From NCBI RefSeq assembly GCF_028069655.1, contig NZ_JAMCOS010000001.1:836001-900000 (forward strand): a DNA stretch of 64,000 nucleotides, given 5' to 3'. The position numbers and the translations under genes were made by a program. Origin of the DNA: Acidovorax sp. NCPPB 4044 (GTDB lineage Bacteria > Pseudomonadota > Gammaproteobacteria > Burkholderiales > Burkholderiaceae_C). This document shows positions 1-7,625 of the stretch, piece after piece (the first letter of the stretch is position 1; each line of letters opens with the position of its first letter). Under the pieces are notes generated by a model that saw only the letters and a program-made list of their open reading frames with translations, was not told the origin of the DNA and made no database searches.

Positions 1-1
1 G

Positions 2-2647
2 ATCGCGGGCGTGGCCCTCGTCGTGGGCGCCCGGTACCTGGGCGCCGCGCCGCCCGTCGGGGCCATGCACCCGAGCCGGGCACCCCACGGGGTGCTGCGG
101 TGGCTCGCTTTCGTGGCGGCCGCGCTGGCGTCTTTCGCGGTGTGCGGCTTGCGTGCCGAAGCGTTTGTGGCCGATGCGCTGGACCCGGCGCTCGAAGGCC
201 GCGATCTGCGCATCACCGGCGTGGTGGTGGCGATGCCGCAATCCACCGATGCGGGGCTGCGCCTGCGGCTGGCGGTGGAGTCGGCGCGGCGGGAGGGGGG
301 AGGGGCGCGAGGGCAGGGCAGGCGAGGCGATGCGCCGGCTGCGCCCCCCGATGGCGGCGGTGTCGAGCAGCCGACGGCGCGCGTGCCGCCGCTCATCGAC
401 GTGGCCTGGTATGCCGCCACTGCGCCCTGGTTCGCGCAGGGCGGCCAGGGCGAGCCCACGGCGGCGGCTGCCTCTGCGGAAGCCCGCACGGCCTGGCTGG
501 GCGACGCGGCGGCCGCCCCCTTGCCGGCCGTGCGCGCGGGCGAGCGCTGGTCATTCACGGTGCGCCTCAAGGCGCCGCACGGCCTGCGCAATCCGGGCGG
601 TTTCGATGCGGAGCTGTGGCTGTGGGAGCAGGGCGTGCAGGCCACCGGCTACGTGCGGGCCGGCGCGCGCGATGCGCCGCCCGCGCTGCTGCAGGCCGCG
701 CCCTGGTGGCGGCATCCGGTGGAGCAGGCGCGGCAGCGGGTGCGCGATGCGATCCTGGCGCGGCTGGCGCCCGAGGGGGTGGCGGGGCGCGGCGATCCCG
801 AGGGCGCCGCGCGGCTGCGCACGGCGGGCGTGGTGGCGGCGCTGGTGACGGGCGACCAGCGCATGATCGACCGGGCCGATTGGGATGTGTTCCGCGCGAC
901 CGGGGTGGCGCACCTGGTGAGCATTTCCGGGCTGCACATCACGCTGTTCGCCTGGGTCGCGGCCGGGGCGGTGGGGTGGCTGTGGCGGCGCTCTCCGCGC
1001 CTGTGCCTGGCGGTGCCGGCGCCTTCGGCGGCGCTGGCGGGCGGGGTGCTGCTGGCGGCGGCCTATGCGCTGTTCAGCGGCTGGGGCGTGCCCGCGCAGC
1101 GCACCGTGGGCATGCTGGCGGTGGTGGGGCTGCTGCGGCTGTCGGGCCGGCGGTGGCCGTGGCCCCAGGTGTGGCTGCTGGCCTGCGCGGCGGTGGTGGC
1201 GGCCGATCCGTGGGCGTTGCTGCAGGCCGGGTTCTGGCTCAGCTTCGTGGCGGTGGCGGTGCTGTTTGCTTCAAATTCGATAGCAAACTATTCAATGGAA
1301 TCGGCGGCATCCGGCCTGTTTGGCTTGAAGTCCCGGGCGTGGGCATTGCTGCGGGAGCAGTGGGTGGTCACGCTGGCGCTGACGCCGCTCACGCTGCTGC
1401 TGTTCGGGCAGGTGTCGGTGGTGGGGCTGGCGGCCAACCTGGTGGCGATTCCGTGGATGACGCTGGTGGTCACGCCGCTGGCGCTGCTGGGCGTGCTGTG
1501 GGCGCCGCTGTGGACGGCGGCCGCCGCGTGCCTGGCGCCCTTCGCGGCGCTGCTGCAATGGATGGCGGGCTGGGAGTGGGCCACGCTGGCGCTGCCGGCC
1601 GCGCCGCTCTGGGCGGGCGTGGCCGGGGTGGCGGGCGGCACGCTGCTGGTGGCGCGCTTGCCCTGGGGCCTGCGGCTGCAGGGCTTGCCGCTGCTGCTGC
1701 CCGTGCTCTGGTGGCAGCCGGTGCGCCCCGCGCCGGGGCAGTTCGAACTGCTGGCGCCCGACGTGGGCCAGGGCCAGGCCGTGCTGGTGCGCACGGCCGG
1801 CCACGCGCTGCTGTACGACGCCGGGCCGCGCTACGGCCCCGACAGCGATGCGGGCGACCGCGTGCTGGTGCCGCTGCTGCGGGCCCGTGGCGAGCGGCTG
1901 GACCGGCTGGTGCTGAGCCACCGCGACAGCGACCACACGGGCGGCGCGCAGGCGGTGCTGGCGGCGCACCCGGGCGCGCAGCTCTGGGGTTCGCTGGAGC
2001 CGGGCCATCCGCTGGAGGCGCAGGGCGCGCGCGCCATCACCCGCTGCGCGGCGGGCCAGCGGTGGACCTGGGACGGCGTGCGCTTCGAGGTGCTGCATCC
2101 GCCGCCGGGGGCGTTCGATCCGGCCACGCGGGCGCCAGCGGGTGCCGCGCCCGCCGGTCCGCGCGCGGTGAAGCCCAACACCTTGAGCTGCGTGCTGCGC
2201 GTGACGGCCGCGCCGGTGGCGGATGGGCGCCATGCCGCGGGACAGGAGGGCGGGGCCGATGGCAGGGGGGATGGCGACGGCCCCTCCGCGCTGCTGGTGG
2301 GCGACATCGAGCGGGCGCAGGAGGCCGTGCTGGCCGCGGGCGGCATGGCGCCGGCCGACGTGCTGCTGGTGCCGCACCATGGCAGCAAGACCTCGTCGAG
2401 CGATGCCTTCCTCGACGCCATCCGGCCGCGCACCGCCGTGGTGCAGGCCGGCTACCGCAACCGCTTCGGCCACCCCGCGCCGGAGGTGGTCGGCCGCTAC
2501 GCGGTGCGCGGCGCGCAGGTGGTGGATTCGGCATCGTGCGGCGCGATGCAGTGGCAATCGGCGCGGCCGCTGCATTGGCGCTGCGAGCGCGAGGCCGCGC
2601 GGCGCTACTGGCACCACGCGCCCCCGCCGGCGGCCGAGACGCGCTGA
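2..2647 (+). CDS. comEC: ComEC/Rec2 family DNA internalisation protein, 5' end outside window
   Basis: Inner-membrane channel protein that carries single-stranded DNA into the cytoplasm during natural transformation. The reading frame is open through the left edge, so the true start lies upstream. An N-terminal soluble region is followed by the competence domain (VAHLVSISGLHITLFAW, about nt 905-955) with many hydrophobic segments, and then by a C-terminal metallo-beta-lactamase-like domain with HRDSDHTGG (about nt 1918-1944) and LLVPHHGSKTSS (about nt 2365-2400). This is the usual three-part ComEC layout. An AT-rich repeat lies in frame inside the transmembrane part at 1264-1330. The gap to the next gene on the same strand is 93 bp. 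The family call is confident; activity in competence is inferred. Confidence 0.93.
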   Translation: MAGVALVVGARYLGAAPPVGAMHPSRAPHGVLRWLAFVAAALASFAVCGLRAEAFVADALDPALEGRDLRITGVVVAMPQSTDAGLRLRLAVESARREGGGARGQGRRGDAPAAPPDGGGVEQPTARVPPLIDVAWYAATAPWFAQGGQGEPTAAAASAEARTAWLGDAAAAPLPAVRAGERWSFTVRLKAPHGLRNPGGFDAELWLWEQGVQATGYVRAGARDAPPALLQAAPWWRHPVEQARQRVRDAILARLAPEGVAGRGDPEGAARLRTAGVVAALVTGDQRMIDRADWDVFRATGVAHLVSISGLHITLFAWVAAGAVGWLWRRSPRLCLAVPAPSAALAGGVLLAAAYALFSGWGVPAQRTVGMLAVVGLLRLSGRRWPWPQVWLLACAAVVAADPWALLQAGFWLSFVAVAVLFASNSIANYSMESAASGLFGLKSRAWALLREQWVVTLALTPLTLLLFGQVSVVGLAANLVAIPWMTLVVTPLALLGVLWAPLWTAAAACLAPFAALLQWMAGWEWATLALPAAPLWAGVAGVAGGTLLVARLPWGLRLQGLPLLLPVLWWQPVRPAPGQFELLAPDVGQGQAVLVRTAGHALLYDAGPRYGPDSDAGDRVLVPLLRARGERLDRLVLSHRDSDHTGGAQAVLAAHPGAQLWGSLEPGHPLEAQGARAITRCAAGQRWTWDGVRFEVLHPPPGAFDPATRAPAGAAPAGPRAVKPNTLSCVLRVTAAPVADGRHAAGQEGGADGRGDGDGPSALLVGDIERAQEAVLAAGGMAPADVLLVPHHGSKTSSSDAFLDAIRPRTAVVQAGYRNRFGHPAPEVVGRYAVRGAQVVDSASCGAMQWQSARPLHWRCEREAARRYWHHAPPPAAETR
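1264..1330 (+). repeat. AT-rich hairpin repeat, copy 1, inside comEC
   Basis: An AT-rich stretch stands out in very GC-rich sequence. TTTGCT at 1265-1270 pairs with AGCAAA at 1282-1287. It is followed by ACTATTCAATGGAATCGGCGGCAT, which resembles the intergenic copies at 62123-62177 and 45347-45400. It is translated in frame as roughly FASNSIANYSMES, between two hydrophobic segments. The resemblance is direct; insertion as a mobile repeat is inferred. Confidence 0.7.
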
Positions 2648-2740
2648 CCGCAGCATCCGGCGCCGTCCTGCACGCGCGAGCTGCAGTCTGCCGCTGAGCA
2701 GGCTTGCAACTTGCTATGCTGCCTGCAGGAGGCACCACTG

Positions 2741-4303
2741 ATGCAGAAGTTCGACGAGATGTACGAGATGCTGCCTTTCGATGGCAGCGATGTGCGCCCC
2801 CATTACGAGCGCTATGCCCAATGGCTGGCGCAGCAGCCGGCCGAGATGATGCAGGCGCGCCGCGCCGAGGCCGAGATGATCTTCCGGCGCGTGGGCATCA
2901 CCTTCGCGGTGTACGGCGCCAAGGACGAGGACGGGGCGGGCACCGAGCGGCTCATCCCCTTCGACCTGATCCCCCGCGTGATCCCCGCCCACGAGTGGGC
3001 ACGCATGCAGCAGGGCCTGGTGCAGCGCGTGACGGCGCTCAACCGCTTCATCCACGACATCTACCACGGGCAGGAGATCCTGCGCGCGGGCATCGTGCCT
3101 TCCGACCTCATCGTGGGCAATGCGCAGTTCCGGCCCGACATGGTGGGCGTGGACGTCCCGCGCGATGTGTACGCGCACATCGCCGGCATCGACATCGTGC
3201 GCGCCCCGGACGGCCAGGGCAACGGCATCTACTACGTGCTGGAGGACAACCTGCGCGTGCCCTCTGGCGTGTCGTACATGCTGGAGAACCGCAAGATGAT
3301 GATGCGGCTCTTCCCCGAGCTGTTCCGCAGCCACCGCGTGGCGCCCGTGGCCCACTACCCCGACCTGCTGCTGGACACGCTGCGCGCCAGCGCGCCGGCC
3401 GGCGCGGCCGAGCCTTCGGTGGTGGTGCTCACGCCCGGCATGTACAACAGCGCGTACTTCGAGCACGCCTTCCTCGCGCAGCAGATGGGCGTGGAGCTGG
3501 TCGAGGGGCAGGATCTGGTCGTCAAGGACAACTTCGTCTACATGCGCACCACGCGCGGCCTGCAGCGCGTGGACGTGATCTACCGCCGCGTGGACGACGA
3601 TTTCCTCGACCCGCAGGTCTTCCGGCCCACGTCCACGCTGGGCTGCGCGGGCCTCATGGCGGCCTACCGCGCGGGCAACGTGGCGATCTGCAACGCCGTG
3701 GGAACGGGCATCGCGGACGACAAGTCGGTCTACCCCTACGTGCCGGAGATGATCCGCTTCTACCTGGGCGAAGAGCCCATCCTCGCCAACGTGCCGACGT
3801 GGATGTGCCGCAAGGCCGACGACCTGAAGTACGTGCTGGACCACCTGCACGAGCTGGTGGTGAAGGAGGTGCACGGCGCGGGCGGCTACGGCATGCTCAT
3901 CGGCCCCGCCGCCACCCGGGCCGAGATCGAGGAATTCCGCGCCGCGCTGCTGGCCAACCCCGCGGGCTATATCGCGCAGCCCACGCTGTCCCTGTCGAGC
4001 TGCCCGACCTATGTGGAATCGGGCATCGCCCCGCGCCACATCGACCTGCGGCCCTTCGTGCTCTCGGGCCAGAAGGTGCAGATGGTGGCCGGCGGCCTCA
4101 CGCGCGTGGCGCTCAAGGAAGGCTCGCTGGTCGTCAACTCGTCGCAGGGCGGCGGCACCAAGGACACCTGGGTGCTGGGCGACCACGACGGTTCGAGCGG
4201 CGGCGTGCATGCGCCATCGCAGGCGCAATCGCTGGGCGGGATGTCGCAGTCCCTGGGCGCTCCCGGGTCCGGGGCGCTGTCGCAGACGATGGGAGGGAAA
4301 TGA
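2741..4303 (+). CDS. Circularly permuted ATP-grasp family protein
   Basis: Predicted ATP-dependent carboxylate-amine ligase of the circularly permuted ATP-grasp type (formerly DUF404/DUF407). The product is 520 residues from ATG 2741, which has GGAGG about 8 bases upstream; an in-frame TTG at 2711 is less likely. Visible family segments include DLIPRVIPAHEW, NRFIHDIYHGQEIL, RVPSGVSYMLENRKMM, TPGMYNSAYFEHAFLA and GGGTKDTWVL. The last about 35 residues form a Gly/Ser/Gln-rich tail (SQAQSLGG...SQSLG...SQTMGGK). In other bacteria this family sits beside alpha-E and transglutaminase-like genes and is proposed to make or transfer peptides. Here the alpha-E gene follows, but no transglutaminase gene is seen nearby. 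The substrate is unknown. Confidence 0.9.
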   Translation: MQKFDEMYEMLPFDGSDVRPHYERYAQWLAQQPAEMMQARRAEAEMIFRRVGITFAVYGAKDEDGAGTERLIPFDLIPRVIPAHEWARMQQGLVQRVTALNRFIHDIYHGQEILRAGIVPSDLIVGNAQFRPDMVGVDVPRDVYAHIAGIDIVRAPDGQGNGIYYVLEDNLRVPSGVSYMLENRKMMMRLFPELFRSHRVAPVAHYPDLLLDTLRASAPAGAAEPSVVVLTPGMYNSAYFEHAFLAQQMGVELVEGQDLVVKDNFVYMRTTRGLQRVDVIYRRVDDDFLDPQVFRPTSTLGCAGLMAAYRAGNVAICNAVGTGIADDKSVYPYVPEMIRFYLGEEPILANVPTWMCRKADDLKYVLDHLHELVVKEVHGAGGYGMLIGPAATRAEIEEFRAALLANPAGYIAQPTLSLSSCPTYVESGIAPRHIDLRPFVLSGQKVQMVAGGLTRVALKEGSLVVNSSQGGGTKDTWVLGDHDGSSGGVHAPSQAQSLGGMSQSLGAPGSGALSQTMGGK

Positions 4304-4304
4304 G

Positions 4305-4451
4305 ATGCTGAGTCGCACTGCCGATCATTTGTTCTGGATGTCCCGCACCACCGAGCGGGCGGAAAAGCGTGCCGCAGGCGCGCTTTCGCAAAAACACGGC
4401 CTGCGCGCGCAGCGCGTGCGGGGTTTTCTGCCCGGGGAGGACGCATGCTGA
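4305..4451 (+). CDS. 48-residue overlapping leader ORF 1 (duplicated alpha-E start)
   Basis: ATG 4305 lies two bases after the ATP-grasp stop and has GGGAGG about 8 bases upstream. It reads the first 20 residues of the alpha-E protein, with TT instead of YT, then a spacer-derived tail ending LPGEDAC. Its TGA (4449-4451) overlaps the next ATG (4445) in the string ATGCTGA. The arrangement is seen directly. Translation, and a role in coupling ribosomes to the next start, are inference; the peptide probably has no function of its own. Confidence 0.45.
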   Translation: MLSRTADHLFWMSRTTERAEKRAAGALSQKHGLRAQRVRGFLPGEDAC

Positions 4452-4591
4452 GTCGCACTGCCGATCATTTGTTCTGGATGTCCCGCTACACCGAGCGGGC
4501 AGAAAAGCGTGCCGCAGGCGCGCTTTCGCAAAAACACGGCCTGCGCGCGCAGCGCGTGCGGGGTTTTCTGCCCGGGGAGGACGCATGCTGA
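4445..4591 (+). CDS. 48-residue overlapping leader ORF 2 (duplicated alpha-E start)
   Basis: Second unit of the tandem array. ATG 4445 has GGGGAGG about 5 bases upstream, and the ORF ends in TGA 4589-4591, which overlaps the true alpha-E start (4585) again as ATGCTGA. The peptide differs from leader 1 only at the YT/TT position. It is most simply a by-product of the duplication that keeps the chain of starts and stops intact. Expression is not known. Confidence 0.45.
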   Translation: MLSRTADHLFWMSRYTERAEKRAAGALSQKHGLRAQRVRGFLPGEDAC

Positions 4592-5556
4592 GCCGTACTG
4601 CCGATCATTTGTTCTGGATGTCCCGCTACACCGAGCGGGCAGAAAACACCGCCCGGATGCTCAACGTGAGCTACGAGACCTCGCTGCTGCCGCAGTCGGC
4701 CGACGTGGCGCAGGAGAGCTGGCTGGGGCTGCTGTCGATCAGCGAGCTGATCCCGGCCTACACCGAGCGCCACGGCGAGGTCACGCGCGAAGGGGTGCTG
4801 GAGTTCATGGTGCGCGACGGCAACAACCCGTCGTCGATCCTCTCGTGCCTGCGGGCCGCGCGCGAGAACGCGCGTGCCGTGCGCGGCGCGCTGACCACCG
4901 AGGTCTGGGAAACGCAGAACCAGACCTGGCTGGAGCTGCACCGCCAGCTGCAGGGCCGCGAGTTCGAGCGCGACCCGGGCGCCTTCTTCGAATGGGTGAA
5001 GCACCGCTCGCACCTGTCGCGCGGCGTGACCCTGGGCACGATGCTGCAGGACGAGGCCTTCCACTTCCTGCGGCTGGGCACGTTCCTGGAACGCTCCGAC
5101 AACACGGCGCGCCTGCTGGACGTGAAGTTCCACGCGGTGCAGAGCGACTTCCATGGCTCCCTGCGCGAGCGGGGCCGCGCCGCGCCGCAGGAGTTCGACT
5201 TCTATCACTGGAGCGCGATCCTGCGCAGCGTGTCGGCCTTCGAGGTGTACCGCAAGGTGTACCGCGACGTCATCACGCCCGAGCGCGTGGCGGACCTGCT
5301 GATCCTGCGTGCCGACATGCCGCGCTCGCTGCACGCCAGCCTGCGCGAGGTGGCCGACAACCTGGCCGTGGTGGCCAACGACCAGTCGTCCGAAACGCAG
5401 CGCAAGGCCGGCCGGCTGCTGGCCGACCTGCGCTATGGCCGCATCGACGAGATCCTTGCGACGGGCCTGCATGCATACCTCACGCAGTTCCTCGACCGGG
5501 TGAGCCACCTGGGCGCGGGCATCAGCCGCGACTTCCTGGTGCCGGTGCGGGCCTGA
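4585..5556 (+). CDS. Alpha-E domain protein
   Basis: 323-residue protein made almost wholly of the alpha-E domain (formerly DUF403), an all-helical fold of unknown activity found next to circularly permuted ATP-grasp genes. The start MLSRTADHLFWMSRYTERAENTAR is the typical family N-terminus, and the segments LLDVKFHAVQS and the C-terminal FLDRVSHLGAGISRDFLVPVRA also fit. I chose ATG 4585 because the family normally begins here and GGGGAGG lies 5 bases upstream. A longer frame back to 4369 only reads the spacer of the repeat. It is probably co-transcribed with the ATP-grasp gene and works with it, perhaps in a peptide ligation or modification step; that role is inferred from published gene-neighbourhood work. 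Confidence 0.9.
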   Translation: MLSRTADHLFWMSRYTERAENTARMLNVSYETSLLPQSADVAQESWLGLLSISELIPAYTERHGEVTREGVLEFMVRDGNNPSSILSCLRAARENARAVRGALTTEVWETQNQTWLELHRQLQGREFERDPGAFFEWVKHRSHLSRGVTLGTMLQDEAFHFLRLGTFLERSDNTARLLDVKFHAVQSDFHGSLRERGRAAPQEFDFYHWSAILRSVSAFEVYRKVYRDVITPERVADLLILRADMPRSLHASLREVADNLAVVANDQSSETQRKAGRLLADLRYGRIDEILATGLHAYLTQFLDRVSHLGAGISRDFLVPVRA

Positions 5557-5602
5557 CCCCGCCGGTCGCGCGGTGCCGCGCATGCAGCGCGGCCAGCACG
5601 GC

Positions 5603-5962
5603 TCAGCGCGCCGCGCCGCTGCCGGCGACGGCGGTGCTCCGGGTCGCGCACTCGGGCACGCTGCGGTCGATGGCGTGTCCGCCCATGAAACCATAGCCTT
5701 CCAGCACCAGGGCCTGCTGCTCGCCGGAAGCCCGCGCGCAGGCCAGTTCGGCAACCACTTCGGCGCGCGTTCGTCCGGCCTGCGCAGGCGGCGGGGCCAC
5801 GCTTGCGGGGGCCGCCGCGACCGTGTCCGCCGCCAGGGCGGGGGCATCGGCCGCTTGCGCAGGTACGGCGGCGAGAGCCATCAGTGCCAGCGCGGCGCAG
5901 GCGCCGAAGCGTGCCAGGCGCAGGGCTTGGGGGTGGGTATCGGGGTGGGTGGAGTGCGGCAT
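5603..5962 (-). CDS. DUF4148 domain-containing periplasmic protein
   Basis: 119-residue small exported protein. The start at 5962 (MPHSTHPDTHPQ) is preceded by GAAGGA and gives a clear signal peptide (LARFGACAALALMALAAVPAQA). An Ala/Pro-rich linker and the motif GRTRAEVVAELACARASGE follow, which is the DUF4148 signature common in Burkholderiales. A longer frame to 6097 has no signal peptide at its start and is rejected. The function of this family is unknown; DUF4148 proteins are often small periplasmic proteins in several paralogues per genome. It converges with the alpha-E gene with 46 bp between stops. Confidence 0.82.
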   Translation of the reverse strand: MPHSTHPDTHPQALRLARFGACAALALMALAAVPAQAADAPALAADTVAAAPASVAPPPAQAGRTRAEVVAELACARASGEQQALVLEGYGFMGGHAIDRSVPECATRSTAVAGSGAAR

Positions 5963-6176
5963 GGTGCGGGATCCTTCGGTGGTGGCCGGGAGGCGCCATG
6001 CCTTCCGTGCCTCCACTGTGCGGCGCGCACCGCGCCGCGCCCATCGGGATGCGACGAAACGGTCCGCCCAGGGCGTGGGATACCGCTGGGCGGGCACAGG
6101 CTGAGCCCGGCGCGTGGGGCTTTCAGGCAGCGCGCCGCCGGCGCAAGCAAGCCCGTGGGCGCCGCGGCCGCCCGCT

Positions 6177-6497
6177 TCAGCGGCCGCCGCCCTGTCGCCG
6201 CTGCTCCCGCAGCATGAAGAGGTAGAGGCTTTCCACCTTTTCTCGCGCCCATGGCGTCTTGCGCAGGAATTTCAGGCTGGAGGCGACGCTGGGGTCGCTC
6301 TGGAAGCAGCGCATGGGCGCGCGCTCGGCCAGGCCGTTCCAGCCGTAGTGCTCCTGCAGCGCGACCACGATGGCTTCCAGGGTGACGCCGTGCAGCGGGT
6401 TGCGGGGTTGTGCCGGGGCGGGTGCGGGTCGGACTGCCGCCGGCGGTGGCTGGTCCGGCTTGGGTGGGTTGGGGGAGGGGGGAGGTGAGGCGGTCAT
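6177..6497 (-). CDS. VF530 family (DUF2132) DNA-binding protein
   Basis: 106-residue protein. A Pro-rich, disordered N-terminus of about 30 residues precedes a compact domain beginning [20 protein letters not shown] and ending [20 protein letters not shown], the diagnostic VF530/DUF2132 sequence. Structures of this family resemble a small DNA-binding fold, but no cellular role is firmly known. The gene stands alone, 57 bp downstream of the LysR gene on the same strand. The family call is confident; DNA binding rests on family annotation only. Confidence 0.85.
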   Translation of the reverse strand: MTASPPPSPNPPKPDQPPPAAVRPAPAPAQPRNPLHGVTLEAIVVALQEHYGWNGLAERAPMRCFQSDPSVASSLKFLRKTPWAREKVESLYLFMLREQRRQGGGR

Positions 6498-6554
6498 AAG
6501 TGCCGAGCATAGGCCCGCCGTGCGCGGGCGTGTGCAATCGCTTCCGCCCGGGGC

Positions 6555-7466
6555 TCAACCCTGGAGGTGGCGCTCCCGGGCGAACAGTTCTGCGGCCCAG
6601 TCGACGAACGCGCGCACCTTGGCGCTCAGGTGCCGGTTGGGCGGGTACACCACGTAGACCGGCAGGAGCGGGTGCGACCACTCCGGAAGCAGCCGCACCA
6701 GCTCACCGCGCTCCAGGTGGCCGTGGGCCTGCAGCGTGGTGACCTGGCCCACGCCGCGCCCGGCCAGCAAGGCGGCCAGATAGGCATTGCTCTCATTCAC
6801 CGACAACTGCGACGGTCCGCCGATTTCTATGGATTCGCCGTCCCGGTGGAATTCGAGCGGGTAGCGGCGCGAGGTGCGCGGCGAGAAGTAGATGACGTTC
6901 TTGTGGCTGCGCTCCAGCTCCAGCGGATCGCTCGGCGTGCCGTGGCGCGCGAGGTAGGCGGGCGAGGCGACGGTGATGAAGTCCAGCATGCCGATGCGGC
7001 GCGCGACGAGGGACTGGTCGGTCAGTTCGCCGCCGCGGATCACGCAGTCCACGTTGTCGCTCAGCAGGTCGACGATGCGGTCGCTCACGCCCAGGTCGAG
7101 CTGGATGTCCGGATAGCGGGACTGGAATTCCTCGAGGTTCGGGATGATGAGCAGCCGGGCCATGGCGGTGCCCACGTCCACACGCAGGCGGCCGCTGGGG
7201 GTGGCGCGTGCATGCGTCATGCTGGCCTCGATGTCGTCGAAGTCGGCCAGCAGCCGCACCGCGCGGTCGTAGTAGGCCGCGCCGTCGGGGGTCACGGTGA
7301 CGCGGCGCGTGGTGCGGTTGAGCAGGCGCACGCGCAGGCGCGCTTCCAGCGCCTGGATGTGCTTGGTCACGGTGGCTTTGGGCAACTGCAGGGAATCGGC
7401 TGCGCGCGTGAACGTGCCGGCTTCCACCACCCGCGCATAGATGCGCATGGCCTGGATCTGGTCCAT
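6555..7466 (-). CDS. LysR family transcriptional regulator
   Basis: 303-residue LysR-type regulator. The N-terminal winged helix-turn-helix (MDQIQAMRIYARVVEAGTFTRAADSLQLPKATVTKHI) is of the subclass close to CrgA/DmlR. A periplasmic-binding-protein-like effector domain follows (about residues 90-295). ATG 7466 has AAGGA upstream. It is divergent from the alpha/beta-hydrolase-like gene, with 159 bp between starts, and the RND efflux operon follows that gene. It is therefore a reasonable candidate regulator of the hydrolase and perhaps of the pump. The inducer is unknown. Confidence 0.92.
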   Translation of the reverse strand: MDQIQAMRIYARVVEAGTFTRAADSLQLPKATVTKHIQALEARLRVRLLNRTTRRVTVTPDGAAYYDRAVRLLADFDDIEASMTHARATPSGRLRVDVGTAMARLLIIPNLEEFQSRYPDIQLDLGVSDRIVDLLSDNVDCVIRGGELTDQSLVARRIGMLDFITVASPAYLARHGTPSDPLELERSHKNVIYFSPRTSRRYPLEFHRDGESIEIGGPSQLSVNESNAYLAALLAGRGVGQVTTLQAHGHLERGELVRLLPEWSHPLLPVYVVYPPNRHLSAKVRAFVDWAAELFARERHLQG

Positions 7467-7625
7467 GGCGGTCCTTCTTTGGGTCCTGGTCGGGCCGGTG
7501 AATTCTCACACGCTGCAAGGGGTGGATTGTTCGGGGTTTGGAAACAGTGCGGCCCGCCGGGGCTGGTTTATCGTCGCAACCTGCGCATCTACATTTGCTG
7601 CACCGGTATCTCCCGGTCGATCCCC

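Larger units (their letters stand above)
4305..4591 (+). repeat. 140-bp tandem repeat triplicating the alpha-E gene start
   Basis: ATG codons at 4305, 4445 and 4585 each begin the same 5' coding block (MLSRTADHLFWMSR...TERAE), spaced exactly 140 bp. Units 1 and 2 run from the start codon through about 64 bp of alpha-E coding sequence and then a 76-bp spacer with an imperfect palindrome (AAAACACGGCCTGCGCG... to ...GGGGTTTT) ending in GGGGAGGACGC. Unit 3 continues into the real gene. The copies differ at a few bases (CGCACC against CGCTAC; AGTCGC against AGCCGT), so they are not a simple read-through artefact. Because 140 is not a multiple of 3, each unit is in a different frame. Confidence 0.93.

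Noticed and set aside
4369..4584. N-terminal extension of the alpha-E protein back to 4369
   Set aside because: It would read repeat spacer and the duplicate in another frame; the family N-terminus starts at 4585 with its own ribosome site.
4305..4591. CRISPR-like or short tandem array
   Set aside because: There are only three units and they carry coding sequence and start codons; there are no spacers of varying sequence and no cas genes.
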